64,000 nt of DNA from Pseudomonadales bacterium (lineage in GTDB: Bacteria > Pseudomonadota > Gammaproteobacteria > Pseudomonadales > UBA5518). The notes below the pieces were generated by a model. The model was given only the letters and a program-made list of their open reading frames with translations, made no database searches and had not been told where the DNA came from. The first letter of the stretch is position 1. Each line of letters begins with the position of its first letter. A program made the position numbers and the translations under genes. The stretch covers positions 806,001 through 870,000 of the forward strand of contig JACKOP010000001.1 in NCBI GenBank assembly GCA_024234165.1, given 5' to 3'. Below are positions 9,166 through 18,224 of this stretch, one piece after another.

Positions 9166-10239
9166 ATGCTGATCGAGCGCTACATCACGTCGGAGATCCT
9201 GCGCCCATTTGCCTCCGGGCTGGCAATGCTGGCCACCGTCTCGATCGCGTTCAGCGCCGCGGTACGTCTCTCGGAGGCAGCCACCGGCGAAATCGCCGCT
9301 CCGGTCGTGGCCAGGCTGATCTTCCTGAACACGCTGGTTTCATTGGAGGTGCTGATCCCGACAACCTTGTTCCTGGCCGTGCTGTTTGCGGTCGGACGGC
9401 TGCACCGCGACTCCGAAATGACTGCGCTGCAATCGGCAGGCGTCGGTGAGACCCGCGTGCTGTGGGCGGTCGCGAGGCTCGCTCTGGTGTGTGCCCTGCT
9501 GGCCGGCTGGATCTCGATCCAGGTGCGACCATGGGTCTTTGCACACAGCTACGAACTCGAACAGCAGAGCATCAGCCGTTTCGACATCTCGAACATCCGC
9601 GCCGGCAGCTTCACCGACATGGGAAGCGGCGGCTACGTGCTGTACACGCAGGAAGTCGACCCGCAAGCGGAAGAGTTGCGCAACGTGTTCGTGCAGGTCG
9701 ATCACGGTACACGCACGCAGGTGATTGCCGCCGCCCGTGCACGCATCCATGACATGGACGCCGAGGGGTCGCGTTCGGTGGAGTTCTTCGACGGGTACAC
9801 GTACCTGCTCGAGCGCGACGGTCCGCGCGATGTCGAAACGCGTTTCGGCAGTTTCCTGATCCGCTTTCCGCAGGAAGAACGTATCGAGCGCTTCCGTCGC
9901 AAGGCCGCGCCTACCGCCACCCTGGCGGGCTCCAGCGACCCGAAGGAGATTGCCGAGTACCAATGGCGCCTGACGAGTCCGCTGGCGACGCTGCTGCTCG
10001 GCCTGCTGGCGGTGCCCCTGAGCCGCGCCAACCCGCGCCAGTCGCGCAGCGGCGTGCTGGCAATGGCGCTCGGCGCCTACATGCTGCTGTTCGCGCTGGT
10101 CAGCGGCGTGCGCAATGCGCTCGAGAGCGGCGACATCCCGGCATTCCCCGGCATGCTGCTCGCGTACCTGCCACCGCTGCTGCTGCTGGTGGCACTGTTC
10201 GCGGTGCCACGGCTGCGACTCGCGAGGATTCGCCGGTGA
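9166..10239 (+). CDS. lptF: LPS export ABC transporter permease LptF
   Basis: Inner-membrane permease that, with LptG and the LptB ATPase, extracts LPS and feeds it to the LptC-A-D-E bridge. The start is set at the second Met (MLIERYITSEILRPF), which matches the usual LptF N-terminus. An ATG-like codon 21 bases upstream is possible. Three transmembrane helices lie in the first 125 residues, followed by a periplasmic jellyroll (about 130-260) and three more helices at the C-terminus, with WRLTSPLATLLLGLLAVPLS typical of the family. Its stop overlaps the lptG start as GTGA. Confidence 0.93.
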   Translation: MLIERYITSEILRPFASGLAMLATVSIAFSAAVRLSEAATGEIAAPVVARLIFLNTLVSLEVLIPTTLFLAVLFAVGRLHRDSEMTALQSAGVGETRVLWAVARLALVCALLAGWISIQVRPWVFAHSYELEQQSISRFDISNIRAGSFTDMGSGGYVLYTQEVDPQAEELRNVFVQVDHGTRTQVIAAARARIHDMDAEGSRSVEFFDGYTYLLERDGPRDVETRFGSFLIRFPQEERIERFRRKAAPTATLAGSSDPKEIAEYQWRLTSPLATLLLGLLAVPLSRANPRQSRSGVLAMALGAYMLLFALVSGVRNALESGDIPAFPGMLLAYLPPLLLLVALFAVPRLRLARIRR

Positions 10240-11315
10240 TCATCACACGCTTCATTGCCGGTCACCTGCTGCGCAGCTGGCTGATCGTGTTCACGGTGCT
10301 GGCGGCGCTGTTCGGCCTGCTGGCGCTGGTCGGCGAGCTCGACAATCTCGACCAGCGCTACCGTTTCGTGCACGCACTGCAGTATGTGCTGATGACCACG
10401 CCGCAGCGGGTCCTCGAACTCGCCCCGGTGATCACGGCTCTCGGCACCGTGCTCGCATTGGCGAACCTGAGCCGCTCGAGCGAGCTGGTCGTGCTGCGCA
10501 GCGCCGGCATCTCGCGACAACAACTGCTCGCCATGGCCGCATTGCCCACGCTGCTCGTCGTCACCGGCCTTTACGTCGCCGGCGAATGGCTGGTGGCACC
10601 GATGCTGCAGAAGGCCCAGGCCGAACGCACCGTGCGCCGCAGCGGCAACCTCGACCTGGTCGCCGGACGCGGGTTGTGGTCGCGCAGCGGCGGACGGTTT
10701 CTCAACGTACGCAAGCTGCGTGACGGTCACATCCCGGAAGGCATCGCACTGTACGAGTTTGCTCCCGATCACCGACTGACACGCGTGATCGTCGCTGCTT
10801 CGGCCGAGGTGCAGCAGAACCGCGAGTGGACGCTGCGCGATGTACGGCTGAAGGAGTGGAGCGATGCCGGCCGGATCGGCATGCGCTCACTGGAGCAACT
10901 CGACATGGGGCCGTTCTGGTCAGCCGAGGAACTGCCTGCGCTGGGTCGCTCGCTCACTGCCATGCCCCCGAGTGCTCTGCTCGCGTATGCGGATCACCTG
11001 CACGCGACCGGACAGGACGATGTACAGGTGCGCATGGCGTTCTGGCAGAAGGCGACCTTGCCGCTGTCGGCGGCTGCGATGGTACTGCTGTCGGTAGTGC
11101 TCGGCTGCGGCTTCGGCAGCGCACGCAGCGCGGGTTTCGGCTGGCGGGTGCTCGGCGCCGCAGTCGCCGGGGTCGGTTTCTATCTGTTGACACAGATCCT
11201 GCACACCGGCGGCCAACTGCTCGGCCTGCAGCAGAATGTCGTGGCCCTGGTACCGATCTGCATCGCGATCGGCCTCGCATTCGCCATTGCCACGATCACG
11301 CGCCGACCACACTGA
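10236..11315 (+). CDS. lptG: LPS export ABC transporter permease LptG
   Basis: Partner permease of LptF. It begins with GTG overlapping the lptF stop (GTGA), giving VIITRFIAGHLLRSWLIVF. The opposite start region in E. coli LptG is similar. Length is 359 residues. It has three N-terminal helices, the motif LSRSSELVVLRSAGISRQQL in the coupling region to LptB, a periplasmic domain with GLWSRSGGRFLNVRKL, and three C-terminal helices from about residue 270. The gene pair is usually divergent from pepA, which is not present here. The small gene at 8828 takes its place. Confidence 0.93.
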   Translation: MIITRFIAGHLLRSWLIVFTVLAALFGLLALVGELDNLDQRYRFVHALQYVLMTTPQRVLELAPVITALGTVLALANLSRSSELVVLRSAGISRQQLLAMAALPTLLVVTGLYVAGEWLVAPMLQKAQAERTVRRSGNLDLVAGRGLWSRSGGRFLNVRKLRDGHIPEGIALYEFAPDHRLTRVIVAASAEVQQNREWTLRDVRLKEWSDAGRIGMRSLEQLDMGPFWSAEELPALGRSLTAMPPSALLAYADHLHATGQDDVQVRMAFWQKATLPLSAAAMVLLSVVLGCGFGSARSAGFGWRVLGAAVAGVGFYLLTQILHTGGQLLGLQQNVVALVPICIAIGLAFAIATITRRPH

Positions 11316-11338
11316 GCAGTTTGTCGCAACGACGCACC

Positions 11339-12277
11339 ATGACAGACCACGCAGGCATCACGTTCCGCTTTGCACATCTTTCCGACCTGCACCTGTCGGA
11401 TCTTGCAGCGATACCCTGGCGCCGCCTCCTGAGCAAGCGCGCACAGGGTTACCTGTCCTGGCGGCACCGGCGCCGCCACGAACATCGACCGGAAGTGCTC
11501 GCGGCGTTGCGTGCCGACCTGCTCGCCCAGGTGCCCGACCACATCGTGATCACCGGTGACCTGACCAACATCGCGCTGCCCGAGGAATTCCTCAGCGCCA
11601 GGCGCTGGCTGCAATCGATCGGCACAGGTGATCGGGTCACCGTGATTCCCGGCAATCACGACCGTTACGTACACACCGCGTGGGAGGAGTCCTGCGGCCA
11701 GTGGAGCGAATTCATGCGCTCCGACGCACCGGCGCCGGCGCGCGCTGCCGACGACGTTTTCCCGCTGCTGCGTGTACGCGGCGGCGTCGCCTTCATCGGA
11801 CTCGACAGTGCGATTCCGGCACCGCCGTTCATGGCGATCGGACGCCTGGGAGCCACCCAGCTCGCACGCCTCGAGACGATGCTGCACGAGCTGCGCGGCA
11901 GCGGTCTGCTGCGCGTGCTGCTGCTGCACCATCCACCCGTGCCGGGCGAGGAAAAATGGCGCAAGCGGCTGGTCGACGCACCCGAGCTGTGCGCACTGCT
12001 GCAGCGCACGCCGGTCGATCTGGTACTGCACGGCCACCGCCACCGCGCACTGCAGAGTGCGATCCGGGTGCCCGGCAGCGATATTCCGGTCTTCGGCATC
12101 GCGTCGGCGTCTGCAGCCGGTGTACTGTCGAGGCACCCGGCCGAATACAATGTCTGCAGCGTGAAACCGGTCGCAGGCGGGTGGCACGTGCGTATCGACG
12201 CACGCCGTCACGACACATCTTCCGCAACGTTCGTTCAGCGTGTGCTGGCGACATTCGACGTGCCACGTCACTCGTGA
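11339..12277 (+). CDS. Calcineurin-like metallophosphoesterase
   Basis: A 312-residue cytoplasmic phosphoesterase of the cyclic-nucleotide phosphodiesterase-like branch. All binuclear-metal motifs are present: HLSDLHLS near the start, ITGDLTN, IPGNHDRY, LLLHHPPV and LHGHRHRAL. It starts 23 bp after lptG, so it may be co-transcribed. CpdA-type enzymes hydrolyse cAMP, and a class III cyclase is encoded at 47.8 kb, but nothing here fixes the substrate. Nucleotide sugars or lipid A precursors are alternatives. Longer frames upstream are shadows of lptG. Confidence 0.85.
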   Translation: MTDHAGITFRFAHLSDLHLSDLAAIPWRRLLSKRAQGYLSWRHRRRHEHRPEVLAALRADLLAQVPDHIVITGDLTNIALPEEFLSARRWLQSIGTGDRVTVIPGNHDRYVHTAWEESCGQWSEFMRSDAPAPARAADDVFPLLRVRGGVAFIGLDSAIPAPPFMAIGRLGATQLARLETMLHELRGSGLLRVLLLHHPPVPGEEKWRKRLVDAPELCALLQRTPVDLVLHGHRHRALQSAIRVPGSDIPVFGIASASAAGVLSRHPAEYNVCSVKPVAGGWHVRIDARRHDTSSATFVQRVLATFDVPRHS

Positions 12278-12315
12278 CGGCACACGGCGCAACCCGATCT
12301 TCAGAGGAGCGATTC

Positions 12316-13416
12316 ATGGGCAGGAAAAAGGTCATCGTCGCCGGGGCATCCGGCCTGGTCGGCAGCGCCGCGGTACGCCATTTCGGAGCGCTCCCGGACT
12401 GGGATGTGGTGGCGGTATCGAGACGTCCACCGCTGGATATGCCACCCGGCGTACAGCATGTTGCGGTCGACCTGACCGATCAAGGCCGTTGCGCACAGAT
12501 CTTCGGCGCGATGAGCGACATCACGCACGTGGTCTACACCGCGGTTGCCGAAAAACTCGACAACATCTACGCGGGCTGGACCGATCCGCAGCAGATCGCC
12601 ATAAACGCCGCGATGCTGCAGAACCTGTTCGAGCCGCTGGCCAGGGCTGCAACGGGCCTGCAGCACGTGGCGCTGGTGCATGGTGCCAAGGCCTACGGTT
12701 GTCACCTGCCACAGCTCGACGTGCCGATCCCGATGCGCGAGTGCCTGCCACGCGTACCGTATCCGAACTTCTACTACGAACAGGAAGACTACATCTGGGA
12801 CCGTCAGCGCGGACAGGACTGGCACTGGACGGTGTGGCGTCCGGTCGGCATCGCCGGTGCCGCGATCGGCTCGCCGATGAATTCATCCCTGATGCCACCG
12901 CTGTACGCAGCACTGCGTCGCGAAGCCGGTCTCGACCTGCCGATTCCCGCCGGCGTGACCCTGGCAACCGAAATGACCGACGCGGACCTGATCGCCGAGG
13001 CGCTCGAGTGGGGAGCCGAATCACCGGCCGCACGCAACCAGATCTTCAATATCTCGAACGGCGACGTGGCGGCTCAACGCGAATGGTTTCCGGTCGTCGC
13101 CGAATGCTTCGGCATGCCGCTCGGTGCCCCCCGCCCCATAGACCCGGCCAGTGAGGTACGGGCCATGGCGGATCTGTGGCGCACGATGGTACGTCGCTAC
13201 GGATTGCACGCACCCGAAGACGTGAATGCGCTGTTCAGCGGCTCGATGGAAATGAGCAACATCGGCATCACGGCGCCGGACGACAACCCCCTGCGCTGGG
13301 GACTGGTCAGCACCATCAAGCTGCGCCAGGCCGGCTTCCATGGCTGCGTCGACACACTCGAGACGGTGCGCAAATACGTACGCCGCTACCAGGAGTTGCG
13401 CATCCTGCCGACGTGA
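12316..13416 (+). CDS. SDR-family NAD(P)H reductase, PRISE-like (5-beta-reductase type)
   Basis: Atypical short-chain dehydrogenase of 366 residues with RBS AGAGGAG before the ATG. The Rossmann motif VIVAGASGLVGSAAVRHF is at the N-terminus. The catalytic region NFYYEQEDYIWD carries the Asn-Phe-Tyr-Tyr...Glu-Asp pattern of the PRISE group (progesterone 5-beta-reductase/iridoid synthase-like enzymes), which reduce activated C=C bonds of enones. The C-terminal domain includes the conserved WGAESPAARNQIFNISNGD stretch. The physiological substrate in bacteria is largely unknown. It is the last gene of the lptF strand run before a 199-bp gap. Confidence 0.85.
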   Translation: MGRKKVIVAGASGLVGSAAVRHFGALPDWDVVAVSRRPPLDMPPGVQHVAVDLTDQGRCAQIFGAMSDITHVVYTAVAEKLDNIYAGWTDPQQIAINAAMLQNLFEPLARAATGLQHVALVHGAKAYGCHLPQLDVPIPMRECLPRVPYPNFYYEQEDYIWDRQRGQDWHWTVWRPVGIAGAAIGSPMNSSLMPPLYAALRREAGLDLPIPAGVTLATEMTDADLIAEALEWGAESPAARNQIFNISNGDVAAQREWFPVVAECFGMPLGAPRPIDPASEVRAMADLWRTMVRRYGLHAPEDVNALFSGSMEMSNIGITAPDDNPLRWGLVSTIKLRQAGFHGCVDTLETVRKYVRRYQELRILPT

Positions 13417-13477
13417 TTCCGTCGCTTCCCGGGCTGGACGCAACCCGTGAGCCACAGCGTGCACGGCACCGTTGTCG

Positions 13478-13511
13478 ACGGCAGTGTCAGTTTTTTTGAC
13501 ACTCTTGCCGT
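13478..13511. repeat. Hairpin with T-rich loop after the PRISE-like gene
   Basis: ACGGC-AGTGTCA, a 7-base loop GTTTTTT, and TGACACT, a three-base bulge, then GCCGT. The stem can form in RNA or mark a protein-binding dyad. The T-run is in the loop rather than after the stem, so it is not a standard intrinsic terminator. TGACACT also contains a consensus-like TTGACA (13496-13501), with no good -10 at the right distance. Confidence 0.4.
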
Positions 13512-13548
13512 GCACACCCCGCACACTGCTTGAAAAACATCGGTTTGC

Positions 13549-13578
13549 TTGACGATTTCACACTACGGTACATATTTT
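13549..13578 (+). promoter_or_regulatory. Probable sigma70 promoter of the DUF6316 gene
   Basis: TTGACG (13549-13554), an 18-bp spacer and TATTTT (13573-13578), inside a conspicuously AT-rich 60-bp patch. The start codon follows 38 bp downstream. Confidence 0.45.
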
Positions 13579-13615
13579 GCCTTAAGCTAATAACACAAAT
13601 GCAGGTGCGACAATC

Positions 13616-13804
13616 GTGATCGACTATCGCCGGACTGGTGAGACGAACCCATTCCATTTCCGTTCAGACCGCTTTTGCCAGGTCAACGGTGAATGGTTTT
13701 TCATGACCCGCGAAAAGACCCAGGAAGGACCTTACGCGAACCGCCTGGAAGCCGGTGTCGGCGCCGAACGCTATATCGAGCGCATGCGTGGGCAACACGC
13801 CTGA
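13616..13804 (+). CDS. DUF6316 family small protein
   Basis: A 62-residue protein starting at GTG (MIDYRRTGETNPFHFRSDRF). It carries the pattern of DUF6316: an RxGExxPFxxRxxRFxxxxGxWFFxTREg core (here NGEWFFMTREKTQEGPY) and a C-terminal AERYIERMR helix. The family is widespread in gammaproteobacteria and has no known function. No in-frame ATG lies near the start, so GTG is preferred. It has its own AT-rich promoter and stands 39 bp before the methyltransferase gene. Confidence 0.8.
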   Translation: MIDYRRTGETNPFHFRSDRFCQVNGEWFFMTREKTQEGPYANRLEAGVGAERYIERMRGQHA

Positions 13805-13843
13805 GCGAGCACCCCGCCTGGAATTTCACCAACCCCACTGCCA

Positions 13844-14656
13844 ATGCGGCCCAAGGCCCGCATGAGTCCTGCCACCCCCGCTCCCCCGAGCGAACGCTAC
13901 CGACAGCGCAAATCGCAGTTCGGACGCAGCCTGACCGTCTATGGGCGCAAGACCGTGCTCGAGGCGCTGCACTGCGCGGGGGTGCGCTGCGAGCGACTGC
14001 ATCTGGCGCACAACAACCGTCCTGCGCCGATTCTCGATGACATCCTGGCGCTTGCCACCACGCAGGGGGCCGAGATCCGGCACCACAGCCGCGAGGAACT
14101 CGCCCGAATCTCGCGCCACTCGCGTGAGGATCAGGGTGTGGCTGCCGATCTGCACACCCCGGGCTACCGCCAGTTGGAGGACGTGCTGCCGTGGCCACCC
14201 GGACCGGGTGCAACGCTGCTCGCGATCGACGGCATCACCAACCCGCAGAACCTCGGGATGCTGATCCGTTCCGCCACGGCCGCCGGTTGCGATGGCATCG
14301 TGCTGCCACGTCAAGGCAACTGTGATATCTGCCCGCTGACGATCAAGGCCAGCGCCGGGACCGTGTTCCGCGCGCCACTGCTGCGCTGCGATTCACTGCC
14401 ACCGGCACTCACTGCGCTTCGTGACTGCGGCTGGCTGGTCTGCACGCTCGACGCCGACGCACCGCACAGCCTGTTCGAGACGCTCGACACGCGCGGCCGC
14501 GTGTTCGTGCTCGGCGGCGAAACCGCCGGCGTCAGTGCGACAGTGCGCGCACTAGCCGACGAATCCTGCTCGATCCCGATGGCCAACGGCGTGGAATCAC
14601 TGAATGTCGCGGTTACCGCCGCACTGGTGGCCTTTCGCGCCCGCCTGCGCTGCTGA
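13844..14656 (+). CDS. SpoU/TrmH-family RNA 2'-O-ribose methyltransferase
   Basis: A trefoil-knot (SPOUT) methyltransferase of 270 residues that methylates ribose 2'-OH in tRNA or rRNA. All three SPOUT motifs are visible: NPQNLGMLIRSATAAGC (motif 1), VFVLGGETAGVS (motif 2) and IPMANGVESLNVAVTAAL (motif 3). The N-terminal substrate-binding domain begins with YGRKTVLEALHCAG, the RlmB/TrmH layout. Which nucleotide is modified cannot be told. Start at 13844, or six codons later at 13862. It converges on the VWA gene with 6 bp between the stops. Confidence 0.88.
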   Translation: MRPKARMSPATPAPPSERYRQRKSQFGRSLTVYGRKTVLEALHCAGVRCERLHLAHNNRPAPILDDILALATTQGAEIRHHSREELARISRHSREDQGVAADLHTPGYRQLEDVLPWPPGPGATLLAIDGITNPQNLGMLIRSATAAGCDGIVLPRQGNCDICPLTIKASAGTVFRAPLLRCDSLPPALTALRDCGWLVCTLDADAPHSLFETLDTRGRVFVLGGETAGVSATVRALADESCSIPMANGVESLNVAVTAALVAFRARLRC

Positions 14657-14662
14657 GCGCAT

Positions 14663-15841
14663 TCAGCGCCCCAGATACGCCATCGCGTCCTCGAGCCCCT
14701 TCAGCGTCATCGGGTACATGCGGTCCTCGATCAGACGCCGCGTGATGTCGATCGACTGGGTGAATTCCCAGTGCTCCTGCGGCGTCGGATTCAGCCACAC
14801 GATCTTCGACCAGACCGTGGCGATGCGGTGCAACCACTGCTCTCCCGACTCTTCGTTCCAGTACTCGACACTGCCGCCAGGCTGCAGGATCTCGTAGGGT
14901 GACATCGCGGCATCACCGACGAAGATCACGCGATAGTCGTGCGGGTAGCGATGCAGGATATCCAGCGTGGGTACGATCTCGTTGCGTCTGCGCACGTTGT
15001 CGCGCCACACGAAATCGTAGATGAAATTATGGAAGTAGAAGTACTCCATGTGCTTGAACTCGCCGCGCGCTGCCGAGAACAACTGCTCGCAGGTGCGCAC
15101 GTGCGGGTCCATCGAACCGCCGACGTCGAAGAACAGCAGCACCTTCGCCGCATTGTGACGCTCCGGCACCAGTTTCAGATCGAGCAAACCGGCGTTCCTG
15201 GCCGTCGAGCGGATCGTGTCCGGCATATCGAGCTCCTCGGCGGCGCCACTGCGCGCAAACTTGCGCAGGCGTCGCAGCGCGAGCTTGATGTTGCGCGTAC
15301 CGAGCTCCACCGAATCGTCAAGATTGCGGAATTCACGCTTCTCCCACACCTTCACCGCACGCTGCTGGCCGCCCTCCGGTCCGACCCGGATGCCCTCCGG
15401 GTTATAACCGTGCGCGCCGAACGGTGACGTGCCGCCGGTACCGATCCATTTGTTGCCACCCTGGTGGCGCCCCTTCTGCTCGGCGAGTCGCTTGCGGAAT
15501 TCCTCGATCAGCTTCTCGAGCCCGCCCAGCGACTCGATCTTCGCCTTCTCCTCGTCACTCAACGTCTTCAGGAATTCCTTGCGCAGCCATTCGTCGGGGA
15601 TCAGCGCCTCGATCAGGTCATCGACCGTCTCGAGCTCACGGAAATACAGTCCGAACGCACGATCGAACTTGTCGAAGTGCTTTTCGTCCTTCACCAGCAG
15701 CGCGCGGCTCAGGTAGTAGAACTCGTCGGCATCCGCAAACACGACGTGGCTGGACAGCGCTCCGAGCAGGTCGAGGTACTCGCGGATCGAGACCGGAACA
15801 CCGCCATTGCGCAGACCCGTGAAAAAGCCGGCCAGCATCAT
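14663..15841 (-). CDS. VWA-domain protein, CoxE-like, partner of the MoxR ATPase
   Basis: A 392-residue cytoplasmic protein with a C-terminal von Willebrand A domain. The metal site reads FFDVGGSMD, that is D-x-G-x-S instead of the textbook D-x-S-x-S, as is common in CoxE-like proteins. The N-terminal part is helical and highly charged (YLDLLGALSSHVVFADADEF, KFDRAFGLYFREL). GGAGG precedes the ATG-ATG start. It follows the MoxR gene by 33 bp on the same strand. MoxR/VWA pairs act as chaperone-like systems that insert cofactors or mature multisubunit enzymes. The client is not in the window. Confidence 0.87.
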   Translation of the reverse strand: MMLAGFFTGLRNGGVPVSIREYLDLLGALSSHVVFADADEFYYLSRALLVKDEKHFDKFDRAFGLYFRELETVDDLIEALIPDEWLRKEFLKTLSDEEKAKIESLGGLEKLIEEFRKRLAEQKGRHQGGNKWIGTGGTSPFGAHGYNPEGIRVGPEGGQQRAVKVWEKREFRNLDDSVELGTRNIKLALRRLRKFARSGAAEELDMPDTIRSTARNAGLLDLKLVPERHNAAKVLLFFDVGGSMDPHVRTCEQLFSAARGEFKHMEYFYFHNFIYDFVWRDNVRRRNEIVPTLDILHRYPHDYRVIFVGDAAMSPYEILQPGGSVEYWNEESGEQWLHRIATVWSKIVWLNPTPQEHWEFTQSIDITRRLIEDRMYPMTLKGLEDAMAYLGR

Positions 15842-15874
15842 GATCCTCCCGCTGCAACGCCCGGCGGCGCAGGA

Positions 15875-16723
15875 CTAGCGGCGACTCTCGCGCCGGTGCA
15901 TGAACGCCAGGCGCTCGAGCAGATGCACGTCCTGCTCGTTCTTGACCAGCGCGCCGTAAAGCGGCGGTATCGCACGCGCGGGGTCGCGGTTCTTCAATAC
16001 TTCCTCCGGCAGGTCGTCGGCGAGCAGCAACTTGAGCCAGTCGATCAGCTCCGAAGTGGACGGCTTCTTCTTCAGACCGGGCACGCTGCGCACGTCGAAG
16101 AAGATATCCAGCGCCTCGTTGACCAGGCGACGCTTGATGCCCGGATAGTGGACCTCGACGATGCGCGCCATCGTCTCGCGGTCCGGGAAGCTGATGAAAT
16201 GGAAGAAACAACGACGCAGGAACGCATCCGGCAGCTCCTTCTCGTTGTTGCTCGTGATCACGACGATCGGACGCTGGCGCGCACGCACCGTCGCCCCGGT
16301 CTCGTAGACATGGAACTCCATGCGATCGAGCTCGAGCAGCAGGTCGTTCGGGAATTCGATGTCCGCCTTGTCGATCTCGTCGATCAGCAACACGGCCTGC
16401 TCGGGCGAGTCGAAGGCGTCCCACAACTTGCCGCGGCGGATGTAGTTCCCGATGTCGTGCACCCGCGGATCCCCGAGCTGCGAGTCGCGCAGGCGCGACA
16501 CCGCGTCGTACTCGTACAGTCCCTGCTGCGCCTTCGTCGTCGACTTGATATGCCACTGCAGCAGCGGCTTGCCGAGCGCACCAGCGATCTCTTCGGCCAG
16601 CATGGTCTTGCCGGTTCCCGGCTCACCCTTGATCAGCAGCGGCCGCTGCAGCGTCACGGCAGCATTCACTGCGATCTGCAGGTCCGCGGTCGCAACGTAA
16701 CGCTCGGTACCTTCGAAATTCAT
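15875..16723 (-). CDS. MoxR-family AAA+ ATPase
   Basis: A 282-residue AAA+ chaperone ATPase. Walker A is GEPGTGKTMLAEEIA (about residues 34-48), Walker B is VLLIDEIDKAD, sensor 1 is VITSNNEKELPDAFLRRCFF with an arginine finger. The start at 16723 (MNFEGTERYVATADLQIAV) fits MoxR proteins. A much longer in-frame reading upstream is noise. It is translated ahead of the VWA partner and lies divergent from cysK across a 168-bp gap. Confidence 0.92.
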   Translation of the reverse strand: MNFEGTERYVATADLQIAVNAAVTLQRPLLIKGEPGTGKTMLAEEIAGALGKPLLQWHIKSTTKAQQGLYEYDAVSRLRDSQLGDPRVHDIGNYIRRGKLWDAFDSPEQAVLLIDEIDKADIEFPNDLLLELDRMEFHVYETGATVRARQRPIVVITSNNEKELPDAFLRRCFFHFISFPDRETMARIVEVHYPGIKRRLVNEALDIFFDVRSVPGLKKKPSTSELIDWLKLLLADDLPEEVLKNRDPARAIPPLYGALVKNEQDVHLLERLAFMHRRESRR

Positions 16724-16891
16724 TGCTTCGGACTCCACTTCGATGGTTTGCCACCCACTCCGGCGGGCGCGTGCCAGCGCGAGTCTAAACCATACCGGCG
16801 GCATGCTGCGCGTGGACTTGCCCCGTCGGCGGTAGTAGCCTGAGCGGCGCGCCGGAGATGGCGTACCGCAGTAACAGGAGCACACGACACG

Positions 16892-17866
16892 ATGAATATC
16901 CACCCCGACAACAGCCACTCGATCGGCAATACACCGCTGGTGCGGCTGAACCACATCGGCAACGGTCGCGTCTGCGCCAAACTGGAGAGCCGCAACCCGG
17001 CGTTTTCGGTGAAATGCCGCATCGGGGCCAGCATGGTGTGGGCTGCGGAGAAGGAAGGCCTGTTGAAGCCCGGAATCGAACTCGTGGAGGCGACCAGCGG
17101 CAATACCGGCATCGCACTCGCGTTCGTCGCCGCAGCGCGCGGCTATCGTCTGACGCTGACCATGCCGCACACGATGAGCCTGGAACGCCGCCAGGTCATG
17201 GCGGCGCTCGGAGCGAATCTCGTGCTGACCGATGGCGCAACAGGCATGAAGGGTGCGATCGCGAAGGCCGAGGAAATCGTCGCCAGCGATCCCGCGCGCC
17301 ACCTGATGTTGCAGCAGTTCGACAACCCCGCGAATCCGGCGATCCACGCGAGCACGACCGGCCCCGAGATCTGGCGCGACACCGACGGCACGATCGACGT
17401 CCTGGTATCTGGCGTGGGGACCGGAGGCACGATCACCGGCGTGTCACGCTACATCAAGCACACGATGGGCAAGGCGATCACGGCGGTCGCGGTCGAGCCG
17501 ATCGCATCGCCGGTGATCGGCAACACGCTGGCTGGTGTGACACCGACTCACGGGCCACACAAGATCCAGGGTATCGGCGCCGGATTCGTGCCACGCAACC
17601 TCGATCTTTCGCTGGTGGACCAGGTGGAGCAGATCGGTGACGAGGAAGCGCTCGAATATGCACACCGGCTGATGCGCGAGGAAGGCATCCTGGCCGGGAT
17701 CTCGTCCGGTGCGGCGGCTGCCGCGGCTGCGCGCGTGGCAGCCCAGGCGCAGCATGCCGGCAAGACCATCGTCGTGATCCTTCCCGACTCCGGCGAACGC
17801 TACCTGCGCAGCGTGCTGTTCGAGGGACGTTTCGGCGACCGCGAACTCGTGCAGGCGATCACTTGA
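16892..17866 (+). CDS. cysK: Cysteine synthase A (O-acetylserine sulfhydrylase)
   Basis: PLP enzyme making L-cysteine from O-acetylserine and sulfide in the cytoplasm. The PLP lysine is K41 in NPAFSVKCRIG, the substrate loop is VEATSGNTGIAL, the phosphate-binding glycine loop is SGVGTGGTITG, and the C-terminal ILPDSGERYL is intact. The internal stretch RGYRLTLTMPHTMSLERRQV marks CysK rather than CysM. Length is 324 residues, with AGGAG upstream. The last 8 bp overlap the end of the convergent membrane-protein gene. Confidence 0.95.
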   Translation: MNIHPDNSHSIGNTPLVRLNHIGNGRVCAKLESRNPAFSVKCRIGASMVWAAEKEGLLKPGIELVEATSGNTGIALAFVAAARGYRLTLTMPHTMSLERRQVMAALGANLVLTDGATGMKGAIAKAEEIVASDPARHLMLQQFDNPANPAIHASTTGPEIWRDTDGTIDVLVSGVGTGGTITGVSRYIKHTMGKAITAVAVEPIASPVIGNTLAGVTPTHGPHKIQGIGAGFVPRNLDLSLVDQVEQIGDEEALEYAHRLMREEGILAGISSGAAAAAAARVAAQAQHAGKTIVVILPDSGERYLRSVLFEGRFGDRELVQAIT

Positions 17867-18224
17867 GTGCGGTGCGCCCGCCACGGCGGCGCGCAAACAG
17901 CCAGTACCACAGCAGCCGCAGCGTCCAGGCGGCCAACGCCGCGACCATCGCGCTGAGCAACAGACGTACCGCGAGCACGGCGCCTACGCCGCCGTCCGCG
18001 GCCGTCACGAGTTCGAAACCCGCCACGAACAGCGCAGGCGCATAACGGCCACGCTCGCTATCGACCAGCGTCGGGGTCAGCAGCACGACGAGTGCGATCG
18101 CTCGTAACGGATCGCGCAGCCAGGCCGGAAACCAGCGCGTCAACCACCACCATCCAGCCATCACCAGCAAGACGCTCGTCAGATAGCCGGCCCACACCAC
18201 GACGTAGTCGGTGCCGTTCAGCAT
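17859..18224 (-). CDS. Small integral membrane protein of unknown function
   Basis: A 121-residue inner-membrane protein with three or four hydrophobic helices (MLNGTDYVVVWAGYLTSVLL, RAIALVVLLTPTLV, LAVRLLLSAMVAALAAWTL) and a basic C-terminus (RRRGGRTALK). No family name is evident. Similar small membrane proteins often sit beside ycgL in Pseudomonas-like genomes. It overlaps the ycgL stop by 7 bp, so it is the last gene of the dnaX-ybaB-recR-rnd-ycgL transcript. It also overlaps cysK tail to tail by 8 bp. Confidence 0.72.
   Translation of the reverse strand: MLNGTDYVVVWAGYLTSVLLVMAGWWWLTRWFPAWLRDPLRAIALVVLLTPTLVDSERGRYAPALFVAGFELVTAADGGVGAVLAVRLLLSAMVAALAAWTLRLLWYWLFARRRGGRTALK

Noticed and set aside
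13496..13524. TTGACA as a promoter -35 before the DUF6316 gene
   Set aside because: No usable -10 stands 16-18 bp downstream, and the hexamer belongs to a hairpin arm. The TTGACG promoter at 13549 fits better.
15464..16843. A 459-codon plus-strand frame over the VWA and MoxR genes
   Set aside because: It is antisense to two genes with intact motifs and has no recognisable domain.
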